64,000 nt of DNA. Origin: Streptococcus marmotae. GTDB lineage: Bacteria > Bacillota > Bacilli > Lactobacillales > Streptococcaceae. The notes under the pieces were generated by a model, which was not told the origin of the DNA, made no database searches, and worked only from the letters and a program-made list of their open reading frames with translations. The stretch covers positions 1 to 64,000 of the forward strand of contig NZ_CP015196.1 in the NCBI RefSeq assembly GCF_001623565.1, given 5' to 3'. Shown here piece by piece: positions 11,844-20,125 of this stretch. The position numbers and the translations under genes were made by a program. Position 1 is the first letter of the stretch. Every line of letters starts with the position of its first letter.

Positions 11844-12768
11844 CGGCTGCTACCTGCTTTAATTCTTGGTAAATTTGCTCATTTTCTTCAGTAGAATATG
11901 AGTTGGCGCCACTGGCTAAAGGATGACCTCCTCCATGATGGCGCTTGGCAATTTCATTGATAGGGAGAAACTTACTGCGCAACCGCACCCGATAAGAACC
12001 GTCAGGTTGCTCAACAAAAATTCCCCAGCTTTTGACTATATTGACACGACCAGGCACTCCTACGATAAAAGAGGTATCTGCATCTCCAATACCAAATTCC
12101 TTGAGCAAGGTCTGGCTGAGAAGCACACGTGCTGCTCCATTTTCATCAATTTCTAAATGATCATAGACATAGCCAATTAACTTAGCAACACTATAATCAA
12201 CTGATTCCATTTGCCGCGAAAGACCTGCAAAATCAAACTCATACTGACGAAGTTTTGCCACGATTTCAAATGTTTTTACCGAAGTTGTTGGATACAAAAA
12301 GCGCCCTGTATCCCCCACAATACCTGCATAGAGTAAATAGGCAATATCCGCATCTATTTCCAACCCCATATCAAAGGCAAACTGCGCAATCATTTCGCTA
12401 CAAGAGCTAGCGCTGGTATTGACCCATGAAAGATCTCCGTAGACTTCATCGTTGGGGTGATGGTCCATCTTGATGAGAAAATCGCCCTGATTATAGCGTT
12501 TGTCATCAATACGAGCTTGATTGGCTGTGTCCGTCACAATAACCAATGCTCCTTGGTACTCCTCATCTGCTACTGTTTCCATTTGCGCCAACCAAGCAAG
12601 ATTTGGCTCTGTGTAGCCGGTCACCTTGATTGTTTTTTCTGGAAAATTTTTCTGCAATAGACGCTGCAGGCCAACCTGACTACCTAGGGCATCTGGATCC
12701 GGCCGCATATGACGGTGAATGACAATGGTTTGGTACTCTCTTATTTTTTCTAAAATCTTTTCTAGCAT
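11830..12768 (-). CDS. nrnA: DHH/DHHA1 phosphoesterase (NrnA/Pde2-like)
   Basis: Soluble DHH-DHHA1 enzyme of the NrnA/Pde2 group, which hydrolyses nanoRNA and, in pneumococcus, pApA from c-di-AMP breakdown. Motifs are HRHMRPDPDALGSQ near the N-terminus, TDTANQAR, MDHHPND (the DHH triad), and GGGHPLASGA in the DHHA1 domain. A GTG at 12777 overlaps the Shine-Dalgarno; the ATG at 12768 lies 8 nt behind GGAG and is taken as the start, giving 312 aa. First gene of an operon with apbE and the 49-aa peptide. Confidence 0.92.
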   Translation of the reverse strand: MLEKILEKIREYQTIVIHRHMRPDPDALGSQVGLQRLLQKNFPEKTIKVTGYTEPNLAWLAQMETVADEEYQGALVIVTDTANQARIDDKRYNQGDFLIKMDHHPNDEVYGDLSWVNTSASSCSEMIAQFAFDMGLEIDADIAYLLYAGIVGDTGRFLYPTTSVKTFEIVAKLRQYEFDFAGLSRQMESVDYSVAKLIGYVYDHLEIDENGAARVLLSQTLLKEFGIGDADTSFIVGVPGRVNIVKSWGIFVEQPDGSYRVRLRSKFLPINEIAKRHHGGGHPLASGANSYSTEENEQIYQELKQVAADASE

Positions 12769-12788
12769 TCTAAGCACTCCTTTTTTTC

Positions 12789-12797
12789 ATTCTATCA
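12789..12797 (-). promoter_or_regulatory. Extended -10 promoter of nrnA-apbE operon
   Basis: Minus strand TGA-TAGAAT (12789-12797), about 20 bp before the nrnA ATG. It faces the flavodoxin promoter across a gap of roughly 35 bp. Confidence 0.55.
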
Positions 12798-12829
12798 TAA
12801 AAGTAGCGCTTTTGAAAATTTGGAGAATA

Positions 12830-12838
12830 TGGTATACT
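12830..12838 (+). promoter_or_regulatory. Extended -10 promoter of flavodoxin
   Basis: TGG-TATACT (12830-12838), with TTTGAA some 16 nt upstream as a possible -35. The leader is about 22 nt and includes GGGAGG. Confidence 0.6.
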
Positions 12839-12867
12839 AAGGCTATCATCTATTTTGGGAGGAAACT

Positions 12868-13323
12868 ATGGCACTGGCAAAAATTGTCTACGCTAGTATG
12901 ACGGGCAATACCGAAGAAATTGCGGATATTGTCGCAAATAAATTGGAAGAACTCGGTCTGGAGGTACACAATGACGAGTGTACCACCGTTGAAACAGAAG
13001 AAATCTTGGATGCGGATATTATCATCGTGGCAACCTACACCTATTCATACGGTGCAGACGGTGAATTGCCTGATGAAATCGTTGATTTCTACACAGATTT
13101 AGCGGATTATGACCTGACAGGAAAAATCTATGGGGTCTGCGGATCTGGTGACACCTTCTATGAAGATTTCTGTAAGTCAGTAGACGATTTTGACCATATG
13201 CTCGCTTCACGTGGTGCAACCAAAGGAGCAGAAAATGTCAAGGTCGACTTAGCAGCTGAAGAAGACGATATCGTGAACCTCGAACGCTTCGCAACAGACC
13301 TCGTTGCAGCATTAGAGGCCTAA
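12868..13323 (+). CDS. Flavodoxin
   Basis: 151-aa short-chain flavodoxin, a soluble FMN electron carrier. The phosphate-binding loop ASMTGNTEEIA is at residues 10-20, and the isoalloxazine-stacking regions are TYTYSYGADGELPDE (about 56-70) and GSGDTFYEDFC (about 92-102). The protein is strongly acidic. RBS GGGAGG. It is divergent from nrnA-apbE-49-aa peptide, so two flavin-based carriers may be encoded side by side. Confidence 0.95.
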   Translation: MALAKIVYASMTGNTEEIADIVANKLEELGLEVHNDECTTVETEEILDADIIIVATYTYSYGADGELPDEIVDFYTDLADYDLTGKIYGVCGSGDTFYEDFCKSVDDFDHMLASRGATKGAENVKVDLAAEEDDIVNLERFATDLVAALEA

Positions 13324-13340
13324 TATATGTAAGTTAACCA

Positions 13341-13369
13341 AAAGGAAGCCTATTTTGTGGGCTTCCTTT
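13341..13369 (+). terminator. Terminator of flavodoxin and ClC gene
   Basis: AAAGGAAGCC (13341-13350) pairs with GGCTTCCTTT (13360-13369), followed by Ts. It lies between the convergent flavodoxin and clc genes and can serve both. Confidence 0.85.
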
Positions 13370-13374
13370 TCTCT

Positions 13375-14601
13375 TTATTCTACATCGATAACTAAAGCTT
13401 GTTGCAAACCATAGATAGACTGCTTGCGATTGAGCAGATAGCTGATGATAACAGTAATGGTGAAAAATGGGAGATGATGAAAACCAAAGACCTCTCCACC
13501 AATCAATATAGGAGCAAGTAAGGTATTGGTCGCGCTGGCAAAGACACTAATATACCCTGCTGCTGCAACCAGTTCTACCGGAAGTCCAAAAAATGGAGCC
13601 AAAATAACACCAAGAGAGGCACCGACAGCAAACAAGGGTGTCACCTCTCCCCCTTGAAATCCAGCCGCTAGGGTTATAGTGGTAAAAAGCAGTTTCAGTA
13701 GAAAATCATAGGAATAGATTTGCTGGCTTGAAAAGCTCTGTTCAATCAAATTCGTCCCCAAACCTGCATAGCGTCCAAAATGAGCTAAACGAATGACTAG
13801 ACTAAGCATTAGACCAATGATGGCAATTCTCCAATAGGGATTGGGCAAATAGTGAAGAGCCTGTTTTTTTAGATACTGCTGTAGAGAGATAAAAGCATTG
13901 CCAGTCAGACCAAAGAAAAGACCCAAGAGGATACATTTGACAAACACGGAAACGGTTAACTCTGGAGTGGTTACAATCACATGGGTAAATTTTTCCAAGC
14001 CTAAGTGATGAGAGAAGCTACTAGCAGTATAGACCGCAACAAGAGCTGGCAGTAAGGCATACAATTGAAGCTGGCCAATTGCAAGCACCTCTAAGGCAAA
14101 AAAGAGGGCTGCAAGCGGGGTTTGAAATAAGCCTGCAAAACCTGCTGCCATACCGGTCACTAGAATCACTTGTTCGTTCTTAGGAAAGGTAAAAAAGCGG
14201 TCAAATTGATGAGAAATAGCTGCACCAAGCTGGACTGCAACTCCTTCTCGCCCAGCACTCCCACCAAATAAATGGGTTAACCAAGTGGACAAGATGACAA
14301 GTGGAATGAGCGAAGATGGAATCTTTCTATCTTCACCATGAGCCACTTCAAAAACAAGCGCCATTCCTTTTTGTGCTTCCTTGCTAAAATGCTGGTAAAG
14401 AAAAACAATCGCAAGTCCAGCTAGTCCTAGAAAAGGCAAGAGACTGCTAAGATGGCTCGTCCGCCATTCTCCAATCCAGAGCAAAACACGACCAAAAAGG
14501 GTTGTTAAGCCACCTGTCATTAGACCGATGATTAGACCAAATACCGCTAAACGAATCGTCACACTATAGGGATGTTGATAACTTTCTTTTATGGGAATCA
14601 T
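13375..14601 (-). CDS. ClC-type chloride channel/antiporter (short form)
   Basis: 408-aa membrane protein of the ClC superfamily with about ten to twelve helices. The gating-glutamate loop is GGSAGREGVAVQLGA (near residue 115), followed by GMAAGFAGLFQTPLAALFFALEV and the late FQGGEVTPLFAVGAS motif corresponding to the G[K/G]xFxP region. There is no cytoplasmic CBS or RCK domain. The N-terminal GSGIP-type motif is not obvious. RBS GGAGGAG. A second ClC gene lies 500 bp upstream on the same strand, with a composite repeat between them. Confidence 0.88.
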   Translation of the reverse strand: MIPIKESYQHPYSVTIRLAVFGLIIGLMTGGLTTLFGRVLLWIGEWRTSHLSSLLPFLGLAGLAIVFLYQHFSKEAQKGMALVFEVAHGEDRKIPSSLIPLVILSTWLTHLFGGSAGREGVAVQLGAAISHQFDRFFTFPKNEQVILVTGMAAGFAGLFQTPLAALFFALEVLAIGQLQLYALLPALVAVYTASSFSHHLGLEKFTHVIVTTPELTVSVFVKCILLGLFFGLTGNAFISLQQYLKKQALHYLPNPYWRIAIIGLMLSLVIRLAHFGRYAGLGTNLIEQSFSSQQIYSYDFLLKLLFTTITLAAGFQGGEVTPLFAVGASLGVILAPFFGLPVELVAAAGYISVFASATNTLLAPILIGGEVFGFHHLPFFTITVIISYLLNRKQSIYGLQQALVIDVE

Positions 14602-14630
14602 CGCTCCTCCTTCTTTTTAAAAATTTTACC

Positions 14631-15058
14631 AGAGGCTGAGACAAAAGTCTCTTACCTCGTTACGTTACATAGTTTGAGCAGTTTGACGCATATCAATAGT
14701 CAGGGGAGTGACGATTGATATCTGAGCTTGAAAATCAAAAAGCGAGGATTGTCTGGTTTGTAAAACGTTGATAAGTCAACACTCTAGTAGAAGAGGCTAG
14801 CGAACATTTCGCTAGCTCTATTTCCAACCTTTCACAATTCTTAATTGTAAGGAGCGAACTATGCTCGTTCTATTTCCAGCCTTCCACAATTCTCAATTGC
14901 AAGGGGCGAGCTGCGCTCGTTCTATTTCCAGCCTTCCACAATTCTCAATTGTGGAAGCTAGTCAACATGCGGGGGTGGGAGTAAGCGAATCCAGTGGATT
15001 AGTTTAGCCCGAACCTAAAAATAAAGGAGTGAGGATAATCGATTTCTGTCCCACTCCC
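14631..15058 (+). repeat. Composite intergenic repeat, full copy B
   Basis: A 428-bp non-coding element between the two ClC genes. In order it contains AGAGGCTGAGAC, a CAATAGTCAGGGGAGTGAC...TTGATA inverted segment, GATTGTCTGGTTTGTA, a 52-bp tandem array, GCGGGGGTGGGAGTAA, CGAATCCAGTGGATT, and a GGAGTGAGGATAATCGATTTC...CCCACTCCC end hairpin. The same parts in the same order, inverted and without the array, make up 55789-56064; the right end recurs at 23273-23380 and 3497-3556. No open frame is seen. Confidence 0.85.
14808..14957 (+). repeat. 52-bp tandem repeat array
   Basis: The phrase TATTTCCA[A/G]CCTT starts at 14819, 14871 and 14923, an exact 52-bp period, about 2.6 units. Each unit carries an ACAATTCTnAATTGT hairpin and a GAGCGA...GCTCG hairpin. 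The last hairpin, CTTCCACAATT-CTC-AATTGTGGAAG (14932-14957 region), is perfect. The array sits inside copy B of the composite repeat. Confidence 0.85.
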
Positions 15059-15120
15059 AAAATGATGATTCAAACAGAATGGATTGTTCACCATTTTTAA
15101 GACCAGAAACTTGAAAAAGG

Positions 15121-16653
15121 CTATAGCAATAACTGTTTGACCTTACTGATTTCTGATTCATTCACGACTAAGAAAATGGTCGCACCTGCGTGGAGGACTG
15201 TGGTCCCAGATACCACTTCTGATTTCTGATGATGAATCTGAGTTGTCAGTAAAATATTTTTCGGTAAATCTAAATCCCGCACTCGTTTACCAGCTAGTTT
15301 GTCCGATACAATCAGTTCAATCAGCGTTGGCTCAATGATATTGGAAGGTGCAGTGACAGACATCTTGGCTAGCATGGCTTCGTAAATAGGCTCCCCTTTT
15401 AGCAAATCCATCACAATATAAGAGACGAGAGTAACCACACCAATAGCCATCAGTTGTTTCAAATCCCCTACCATCTCGGTCACTAAAATCATCGCAGTAA
15501 GCGGAGCCTTGGAAATCGCACCAAAATACCCTGCCATGCCCAATACGATAAATAAAGGAAGAGCCGTTTCCGAAACAAGATGAAGTTGCTCAAAAATTAG
15601 ACCAAAAGTCATGCCCAATAGAGAACCCAAGGTTAACATGGGCAAAAAGATACCACCTGGTAAACCACTACTATAGGAAATCATGCTCCAAACAAACCGA
15701 ATGAAAAAATAAAGACAGATTGTCGCTAAGATTTGATGCTCCTGAGCAAGTGAAATAATTAACCGATGCCCACCACCTAGTAGCTGTGGATAGAAATAAC
15801 CAATCGGAATAATCAGCAAAATACCAATCATCCCATAAGCATAAGACGGTACCCGACATTTTTCTCCAAGAAAGTCATAGAAACGATGAAAGTTTAAAAT
15901 CACTTTTTCATATCCAAAGCCCATTAGCCCTAAAAAGATTCCCAAAAGAAGAAAAATCCAGTATTGTTTTAAAGAGAGAAAAGGCAACGCTTGATTCATC
16001 GATAAAACAGGGGTTAAGCCAAAAATATTCAATGAAATAAAATTGGCAACAAGGCTTGCCACTAAGGCTGTTACCCACACCATACGTGAAAAATGGTGAT
16101 AAATTTCTTCTACTACAAAAAGTAGACCAGCAATCGGTGCATTAAAGGCTGCTGAAAGTCCTGCTGCTGCACCACTAGCAATAAAGGCTCTCGTTTCTAA
16201 TGGACTGGCTTTTAGGAATTTCGCTACACCTTTAGCTGACATTGCGCCTAACTGAATACTCGGTCCCTCACGCCCGAGCATAAATCCCATTGAAATAGCA
16301 CATACGCCTGCCACAAATTTTTTCCAAAGTACACTCCACCAATCCGTACGCAGCAAGCCCTTTAATTCTCCCTCAATATGGGGAATCCCTGAGCCCTTAA
16401 TATCTGGATCAGACTTGACTAATAGGCTAATCAGCCAAACTACCAGTAGACTGACTAGAGTAATCGGTACGAGACGAATCGGATTGGCTTGAGCAGCATG
16501 ATACTGCGATAAAACCAGCTCAAAAAGTATCTCAATGGCCAGACGAAATAGGCTAACTACTATCCCTGAAACAATCCCAACCACTATGCCACGCCAGACA
16601 AACCCCATAATCGAGCTTGCCGAAAACCGAAACTCTCGATGATGATTTTCCAT
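15121..16653 (-). CDS. ClC chloride/proton antiporter with C-terminal TrkA-C domain
   Basis: 510-aa ClC transporter. All three anion-site motifs are present: IKGSGIPHIEG, MLGREGPSIQLGA with the gating Glu, and SGLPGGIFLPMLTLG. The last 80 residues (NIIEPTLIELIVSDKLAGKRVRDLDLP...) form a TrkA-C/RCK_C domain, a cytoplasmic ligand-sensing module, instead of CBS pairs. RBS AGGAG. It is a more typical ClC than the neighbour at 13375-14601, so the two are probably not recent duplicates. Confidence 0.93.
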   Translation of the reverse strand: MENHHREFRFSASSIMGFVWRGIVVGIVSGIVVSLFRLAIEILFELVLSQYHAAQANPIRLVPITLVSLLVVWLISLLVKSDPDIKGSGIPHIEGELKGLLRTDWWSVLWKKFVAGVCAISMGFMLGREGPSIQLGAMSAKGVAKFLKASPLETRAFIASGAAAGLSAAFNAPIAGLLFVVEEIYHHFSRMVWVTALVASLVANFISLNIFGLTPVLSMNQALPFLSLKQYWIFLLLGIFLGLMGFGYEKVILNFHRFYDFLGEKCRVPSYAYGMIGILLIIPIGYFYPQLLGGGHRLIISLAQEHQILATICLYFFIRFVWSMISYSSGLPGGIFLPMLTLGSLLGMTFGLIFEQLHLVSETALPLFIVLGMAGYFGAISKAPLTAMILVTEMVGDLKQLMAIGVVTLVSYIVMDLLKGEPIYEAMLAKMSVTAPSNIIEPTLIELIVSDKLAGKRVRDLDLPKNILLTTQIHHQKSEVVSGTTVLHAGATIFLVVNESEISKVKQLLL

Positions 16654-16973
16654 AATTTTTCTCCTATCCTTATCCTAAATGAATAGCTCCCTAAATGTAC
16701 ATCACGCATTCTGTTTAGTGGGCTTCAGGATTTCTTATCCCTATTCTACCAAATCTAAACCAATTTTTCGAGGGAAATGGGTTAATACACAAAATACTAC
16801 CTCACCTAAGCGAGGACTAGTTCCAATTAAAGCAATAATAGATCGAATTGAGGGTCCTCCCCACAAATCACCCTTAAAATAAATTCTCATACAACGCACG
16901 ACAGGTTAGGCTATACCGAAGAACTCTTTTAATATGCTCTTATCTTTCCCTTCGCTTATATTTTAGGCATCAG
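16654..16973. other. Intergenic stretch without recognisable gene
   Basis: About 320 bp between the ClC start and the tRNA terminator. A 67-codon plus-strand frame is open here (16679-16882) but has no RBS and no family resemblance. I see no promoter or repeat that I can support. Confidence 0.4.
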
Positions 16974-17007
16974 AAAACCCTTAAAAACAGTGATGTTCAA
17001 AGGGTTT
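16974..17007 (-). terminator. Terminator after tRNA-Arg
   Basis: AAAACCCTT (16974-16982) pairs with AAGGGTTTT (16999-17007). It lies 15 bp past the 3' end of the minus-strand tRNA gene. Confidence 0.75.
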
Positions 17008-17021
17008 TTGCTGTTTTTATA

Positions 17022-17093
17022 TCTCCCCTGCAGGAATCGAACCTGCAACTAATTCTTAGGAGGAATTTGTTATATCCATTTAACTAAGGGAAG
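17022..17093 (-). tRNA. tRNA-Arg (anticodon CCU)
   Basis: Full cloverleaf on the minus strand: acceptor CTTCCCT with AGGGGAG (one G-U pair), discriminator A, D-arm GTTAAATGGATATAAC, anticodon stem AATTC/GAATT around loop CTCCTAA, and T-arm GCAGG-TTCGATT-CCTGC. The anticodon CCT reads AGG. CCA is not encoded. The closely related AGG tRNA of firmicutes shares this D-loop and T-arm. Confidence 0.95.
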
Positions 17094-17144
17094 GTTCTTT
17101 TATTGTATCGTAGACAGGGAAAGATTGCAAGAAAAAAATGAAAA

Positions 17145-17160
17145 GCACCCTTGCGGGTGC
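17145..17160 (-). terminator. Terminator of rplS
   Basis: GCACCC (17145-17150) and GGGTGC (17155-17160) with a TTGC loop; the minus strand continues with TTTTC. It lies 35 bp past the rplS stop. Confidence 0.8.
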
Positions 17161-17195
17161 CCATATCCGTAATAGATTGAAATTCCAATCGTTGA

Positions 17196-17543
17196 TTAAC
17201 GACGGATTTCTTTGATACGCGCTGCTTTACCTTGTAATGCACGTAGGTAGTACAATTTCGCACGACGTACTTTACCGTAGCGTACTACTTCAATTTTATC
17301 AACACGTGGAGTGTGGATTGGGAATGTACGTTCTACACCGATACCGCTTGAAATTTTGCGGACAGTATACATTTCTGAGATTCCTTGACCTTTACGAGAG
17401 ATAACAACCCCCTCAAAGATCTGGATACGCTCGCGGCTTCCCTCAACAACCTTTGCGTGAACACGCACAGTGTCACCAGGACGGAATGCAGGGATATCAG
17501 TACGAAGTTGACCTTCTGTCAAACTTTGAATTAATGGATTCAT
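17196..17543 (-). CDS. rplS: 50S ribosomal protein L19
   Basis: 115-aa ribosomal protein at the 30S-50S interface. Typical segments are [58 protein letters not shown], and a C-terminal [20 protein letters not shown]. Single-gene unit with a structured leader and a consensus promoter. Confidence 0.98.
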   Translation of the reverse strand: MNPLIQSLTEGQLRTDIPAFRPGDTVRVHAKVVEGSRERIQIFEGVVISRKGQGISEMYTVRKISSGIGVERTFPIHTPRVDKIEVVRYGKVRRAKLYYLRALQGKAARIKEIRR

Positions 17544-17630
17544 GTTTTCTATTCTCCTATCTTGCCAATCATGAGAGCATGGTCTCAGCGGATTAACCGT
17601 TTTTTTGTGCGTCCATCACACACGCTCTCT
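17544..17630 (-). ncRNA. L19 leader (ribosomal autoregulatory RNA)
   Basis: The rplS 5' UTR folds with an outer GAGAGC/GCTCTC stem, an inner GTG...CAC segment and a CGG-TTAAT-CCG hairpin just upstream of the RBS. Position and shape fit the L19 leader family of Firmicutes, in which L19 is thought to bind its own mRNA. Assignment rests on layout and hairpins, not on a covariance-model score. Confidence 0.7.
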
Positions 17631-17659
17631 ATTATATACAAATATTGAGAACTTGTAAA
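17631..17659 (-). promoter_or_regulatory. Sigma-A promoter of rplS
   Basis: Minus strand TTTACA (17654-17659), 17-nt spacer, TATAAT (17631-17636). The L19 leader starts directly downstream. Confidence 0.8.
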
Positions 17660-17786
17660 GTAAAATATATGATTATTTTTTGAATGTAAAATCTCAGAGT
17701 AAATTCTAGGTGTGGTAAAAACCAAAAGTTAGACTGAGACAGAAAAATAAGGTAGAACTTACTTTGGGACAAGTAGGTAATCTATC

Positions 17787-18100
17787 ATGAAACACAAACA
17801 CTTAACTCTCTCAGATCGTACCGATAGTCCAATCTGACATGAATTTCCACTAGTTTTTAGCGTTTTTTCAGACTAAATGCCACTTTAAGGAGCAATGGAA
17901 GTTAGTTCGGGGATTTAGCACTATCAGCCGAACGTGATGATGTCCCATCCGTTAAACGAGAAAGATAAAAGAACAGGACAAAATCAAAAAAATGTTCAAT
18001 ATTGAAAGCCGTATTGATGGAAAAATAGAGCCTGTGATGACTGAATTGTTCCCTTAACTGGACAATTACGAGTGAATTTTATAACAGATATCGAACCTGA
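17787..18100 (+). pseudogene. Decayed IS30-family transposase remnant
   Basis: The frame from ATG 17787 reads MKHKHLTLSDRTD, the start of IS30-family transposases in streptococci, and then hits a stop after 16 codons. The following ~300 bp are non-coding in all frames and look heavily decayed, so the right border is a guess. The rest of the gene-free stretch 17660-18226 shows only a partial GAGACAGAAAAA repeat end. Confidence 0.6.
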
Positions 18101-18226
18101 TAAAAAAGAGCTTCCAAGAATAATGATATTTGTGCTTGTTCGTTTGATCAACATCAACCACTTTTATACATTCTTCCTCTTCCGCTCTAGTTCAAATTTT
18201 TATCTATCTAGAATAAGGCGCAGGAA

Positions 18227-20113
18227 TCACAAGGTAAAACCTGCATAATTTTTTGCAACCTCAATAACACGATACACATCTAAGTTTTGCTGGAAATGCA
18301 TTTCATGATTACGAATGTAATCCAGTACATCTCGCCATTTTCTTTGTGCTTCTTGGAGATTTCCAGAAGCTAGCAAAGCTAACGCAGTACTCATCTTTAC
18401 GATGTATTCTCTATGATAGGCTAATTGCCGCCATTCATGCCGTTGTATTCCACAATTCTCTACAATATTTTTTTCGATAACAGGCAACATATTATCTGCG
18501 AGATTGCGCGATACAGCATACTCTACTCCCAAGATAGCATTCTGACGTTCCCCAATAGCATTAAAATGATCACACGATGAATACCGTGACAACGTTTCCA
18601 AATACGAAACAGCCTCAGGCCAATTTTTTCCATAAAGTGCTGAGAAGTAGTGTGTCTTTAAGTCTTCGTATACTTGTTCTTTATTCCATAACATTTGTCC
18701 CATCACATAATTCGGGAAATTATGCGGGAATCCTGCACGTAATTCTTGGCAACTGATATAGCCGTTTAACTGTAACTGCTCTAAAAACTGTACATCCCGA
18801 TAAATCGTTTTACTAATCTTCATGTATCCAAAATCACCATAGTGCGCTCGACCTAATGGATAGTCATAGACAAAACTATCTCCTTGGAACATCTTTTTCC
18901 AGCTAAATAAATATGACAGATTTTCCTCCAAGGAATTTGGAAGAACCATTTTGTTTCTAATATAAGATTTTGCTTGCGGGATTCCTCCTTCATAATTGAC
19001 ATCTGCGTAACTCTTTTCGAATGTACGTGTAATCGGAGCAAACATCATGGTAAATCGATTTGGATTTTTTAAGATTTCATACTTCGGAGCAAATAGCAAC
19101 TCATGATATAGTAAGAAACAGATCTTCGTTTCCAAATTTTCAGCTTCTAAGGCAACATCTAATTCGTTTAAAATCCGAATATATTGATCAGCTGGAATAT
19201 CTTTCTGACAGTCCTCACATTCACAAATATTATTGCGAGCATCAGACAACCATACATGTAAATAATCGACATCAGGTCGCTCCTTAGCATAAGAAACGAT
19301 TAACTCTACCATCTTTTGACTTACTTCCGAATTCGAAAAACAGAGACTTGTTAAAATCGGTGCAGTATTATATAGCTCTCGCTTACCGTCTAATTGAGCT
19401 ACCAAATGCTCTTTTTCCTTTGGTAATGTCAATCCTGATTCCCAACCATATTTTGAGGAATATCCTAAAACTTCACCAGTCCACCCATGACCAACTCGAT
19501 GATGACGTAAGCCACGTTTAGCTAGTTCCTTATCAAGACGGTCACTCATTTTTTGAGCAATTTCTTGATTGAATGGCTCTTTTTCTTGATAAGGATTAAA
19601 CTCATGCTCATACCATCTCTTCAAAAAAGAGTACGGATTCTCAAACTGAATAAAAAAGCTATTCATGCGAATCTTTGGCAACCAATCAATGAAATCTGAG
19701 ACATTCTCATACGAGTCTGCACCCTCTATACAAACTCCTCTGTGCTTATAACTCGCTACCTCATCAACAGAAATAACTTTTGCTTCCCACACCGCTCCAT
19801 CCAAAGTTGGAACAACTTCATTCTGTCGACCAGGCCGAGTAAATACCACACCAAATTCATTTAACAGACGATAAACACCTATCAATAGTGCAATATCTGA
19901 ATTACCAACAATTGTTCCCTGCCCATTGGCTAATCGAATAGAAATACAATCTGTTTCTTTATTATCTGGTATTACAGATAAAACAAGATCAGCTTGTACA
20001 TTGTCAATTTCCACTACTTTCTTTGCAAATAATTTGAAAAGGTAAGTAGTTAATTCTGAGATAGCAAAGTTACTTGTAACCGTTTTATTATCTGTATATA
20101 TGGTGATATCCAT
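18227..20113 (-). CDS. DUF4838 protein, putative intracellular glycoside hydrolase
   Basis: 628-aa protein without signal peptide. Residues about 1-130 resemble the alpha-glucuronidase/GH20-type N-terminal beta domain (GTIVGNSDIALLIGVYRLLNEFGV). The middle (about 135-450) is a DUF4838-type barrel with KHRGVCIEGAD, WLPKIRMNSFFIQFENP, YLHVWLSDARNN and CECEDCQKDIPADQYI, in which three cysteines cluster. The substrate is unknown. It lies 12 bp downstream of a CelB-like PTS EIIC and under the same cre-controlled promoter, so it presumably cleaves what that permease brings in. No other hydrolase is present in the locus. Confidence 0.8.
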   Translation of the reverse strand: MDITIYTDNKTVTSNFAISELTTYLFKLFAKKVVEIDNVQADLVLSVIPDNKETDCISIRLANGQGTIVGNSDIALLIGVYRLLNEFGVVFTRPGRQNEVVPTLDGAVWEAKVISVDEVASYKHRGVCIEGADSYENVSDFIDWLPKIRMNSFFIQFENPYSFLKRWYEHEFNPYQEKEPFNQEIAQKMSDRLDKELAKRGLRHHRVGHGWTGEVLGYSSKYGWESGLTLPKEKEHLVAQLDGKRELYNTAPILTSLCFSNSEVSQKMVELIVSYAKERPDVDYLHVWLSDARNNICECEDCQKDIPADQYIRILNELDVALEAENLETKICFLLYHELLFAPKYEILKNPNRFTMMFAPITRTFEKSYADVNYEGGIPQAKSYIRNKMVLPNSLEENLSYLFSWKKMFQGDSFVYDYPLGRAHYGDFGYMKISKTIYRDVQFLEQLQLNGYISCQELRAGFPHNFPNYVMGQMLWNKEQVYEDLKTHYFSALYGKNWPEAVSYLETLSRYSSCDHFNAIGERQNAILGVEYAVSRNLADNMLPVIEKNIVENCGIQRHEWRQLAYHREYIVKMSTALALLASGNLQEAQRKWRDVLDYIRNHEMHFQQNLDVYRVIEVAKNYAGFTL

Positions 20114-20125
20114 TATAAGACCTCC

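Noticed and set aside
14808-14957. CRISPR array
   Set aside because: The 52-bp units are contiguous with no unique spacers, and no cas genes are present.
13375-16653. Recent tandem duplication of the ClC genes
   Set aside because: The proteins differ in length, motifs and C-terminal domain, so they are distinct subfamilies.
16679-16882. 67-codon plus-strand frame upstream of the ClC gene
   Set aside because: No RBS, no family resemblance, composition unlike a coding stretch.
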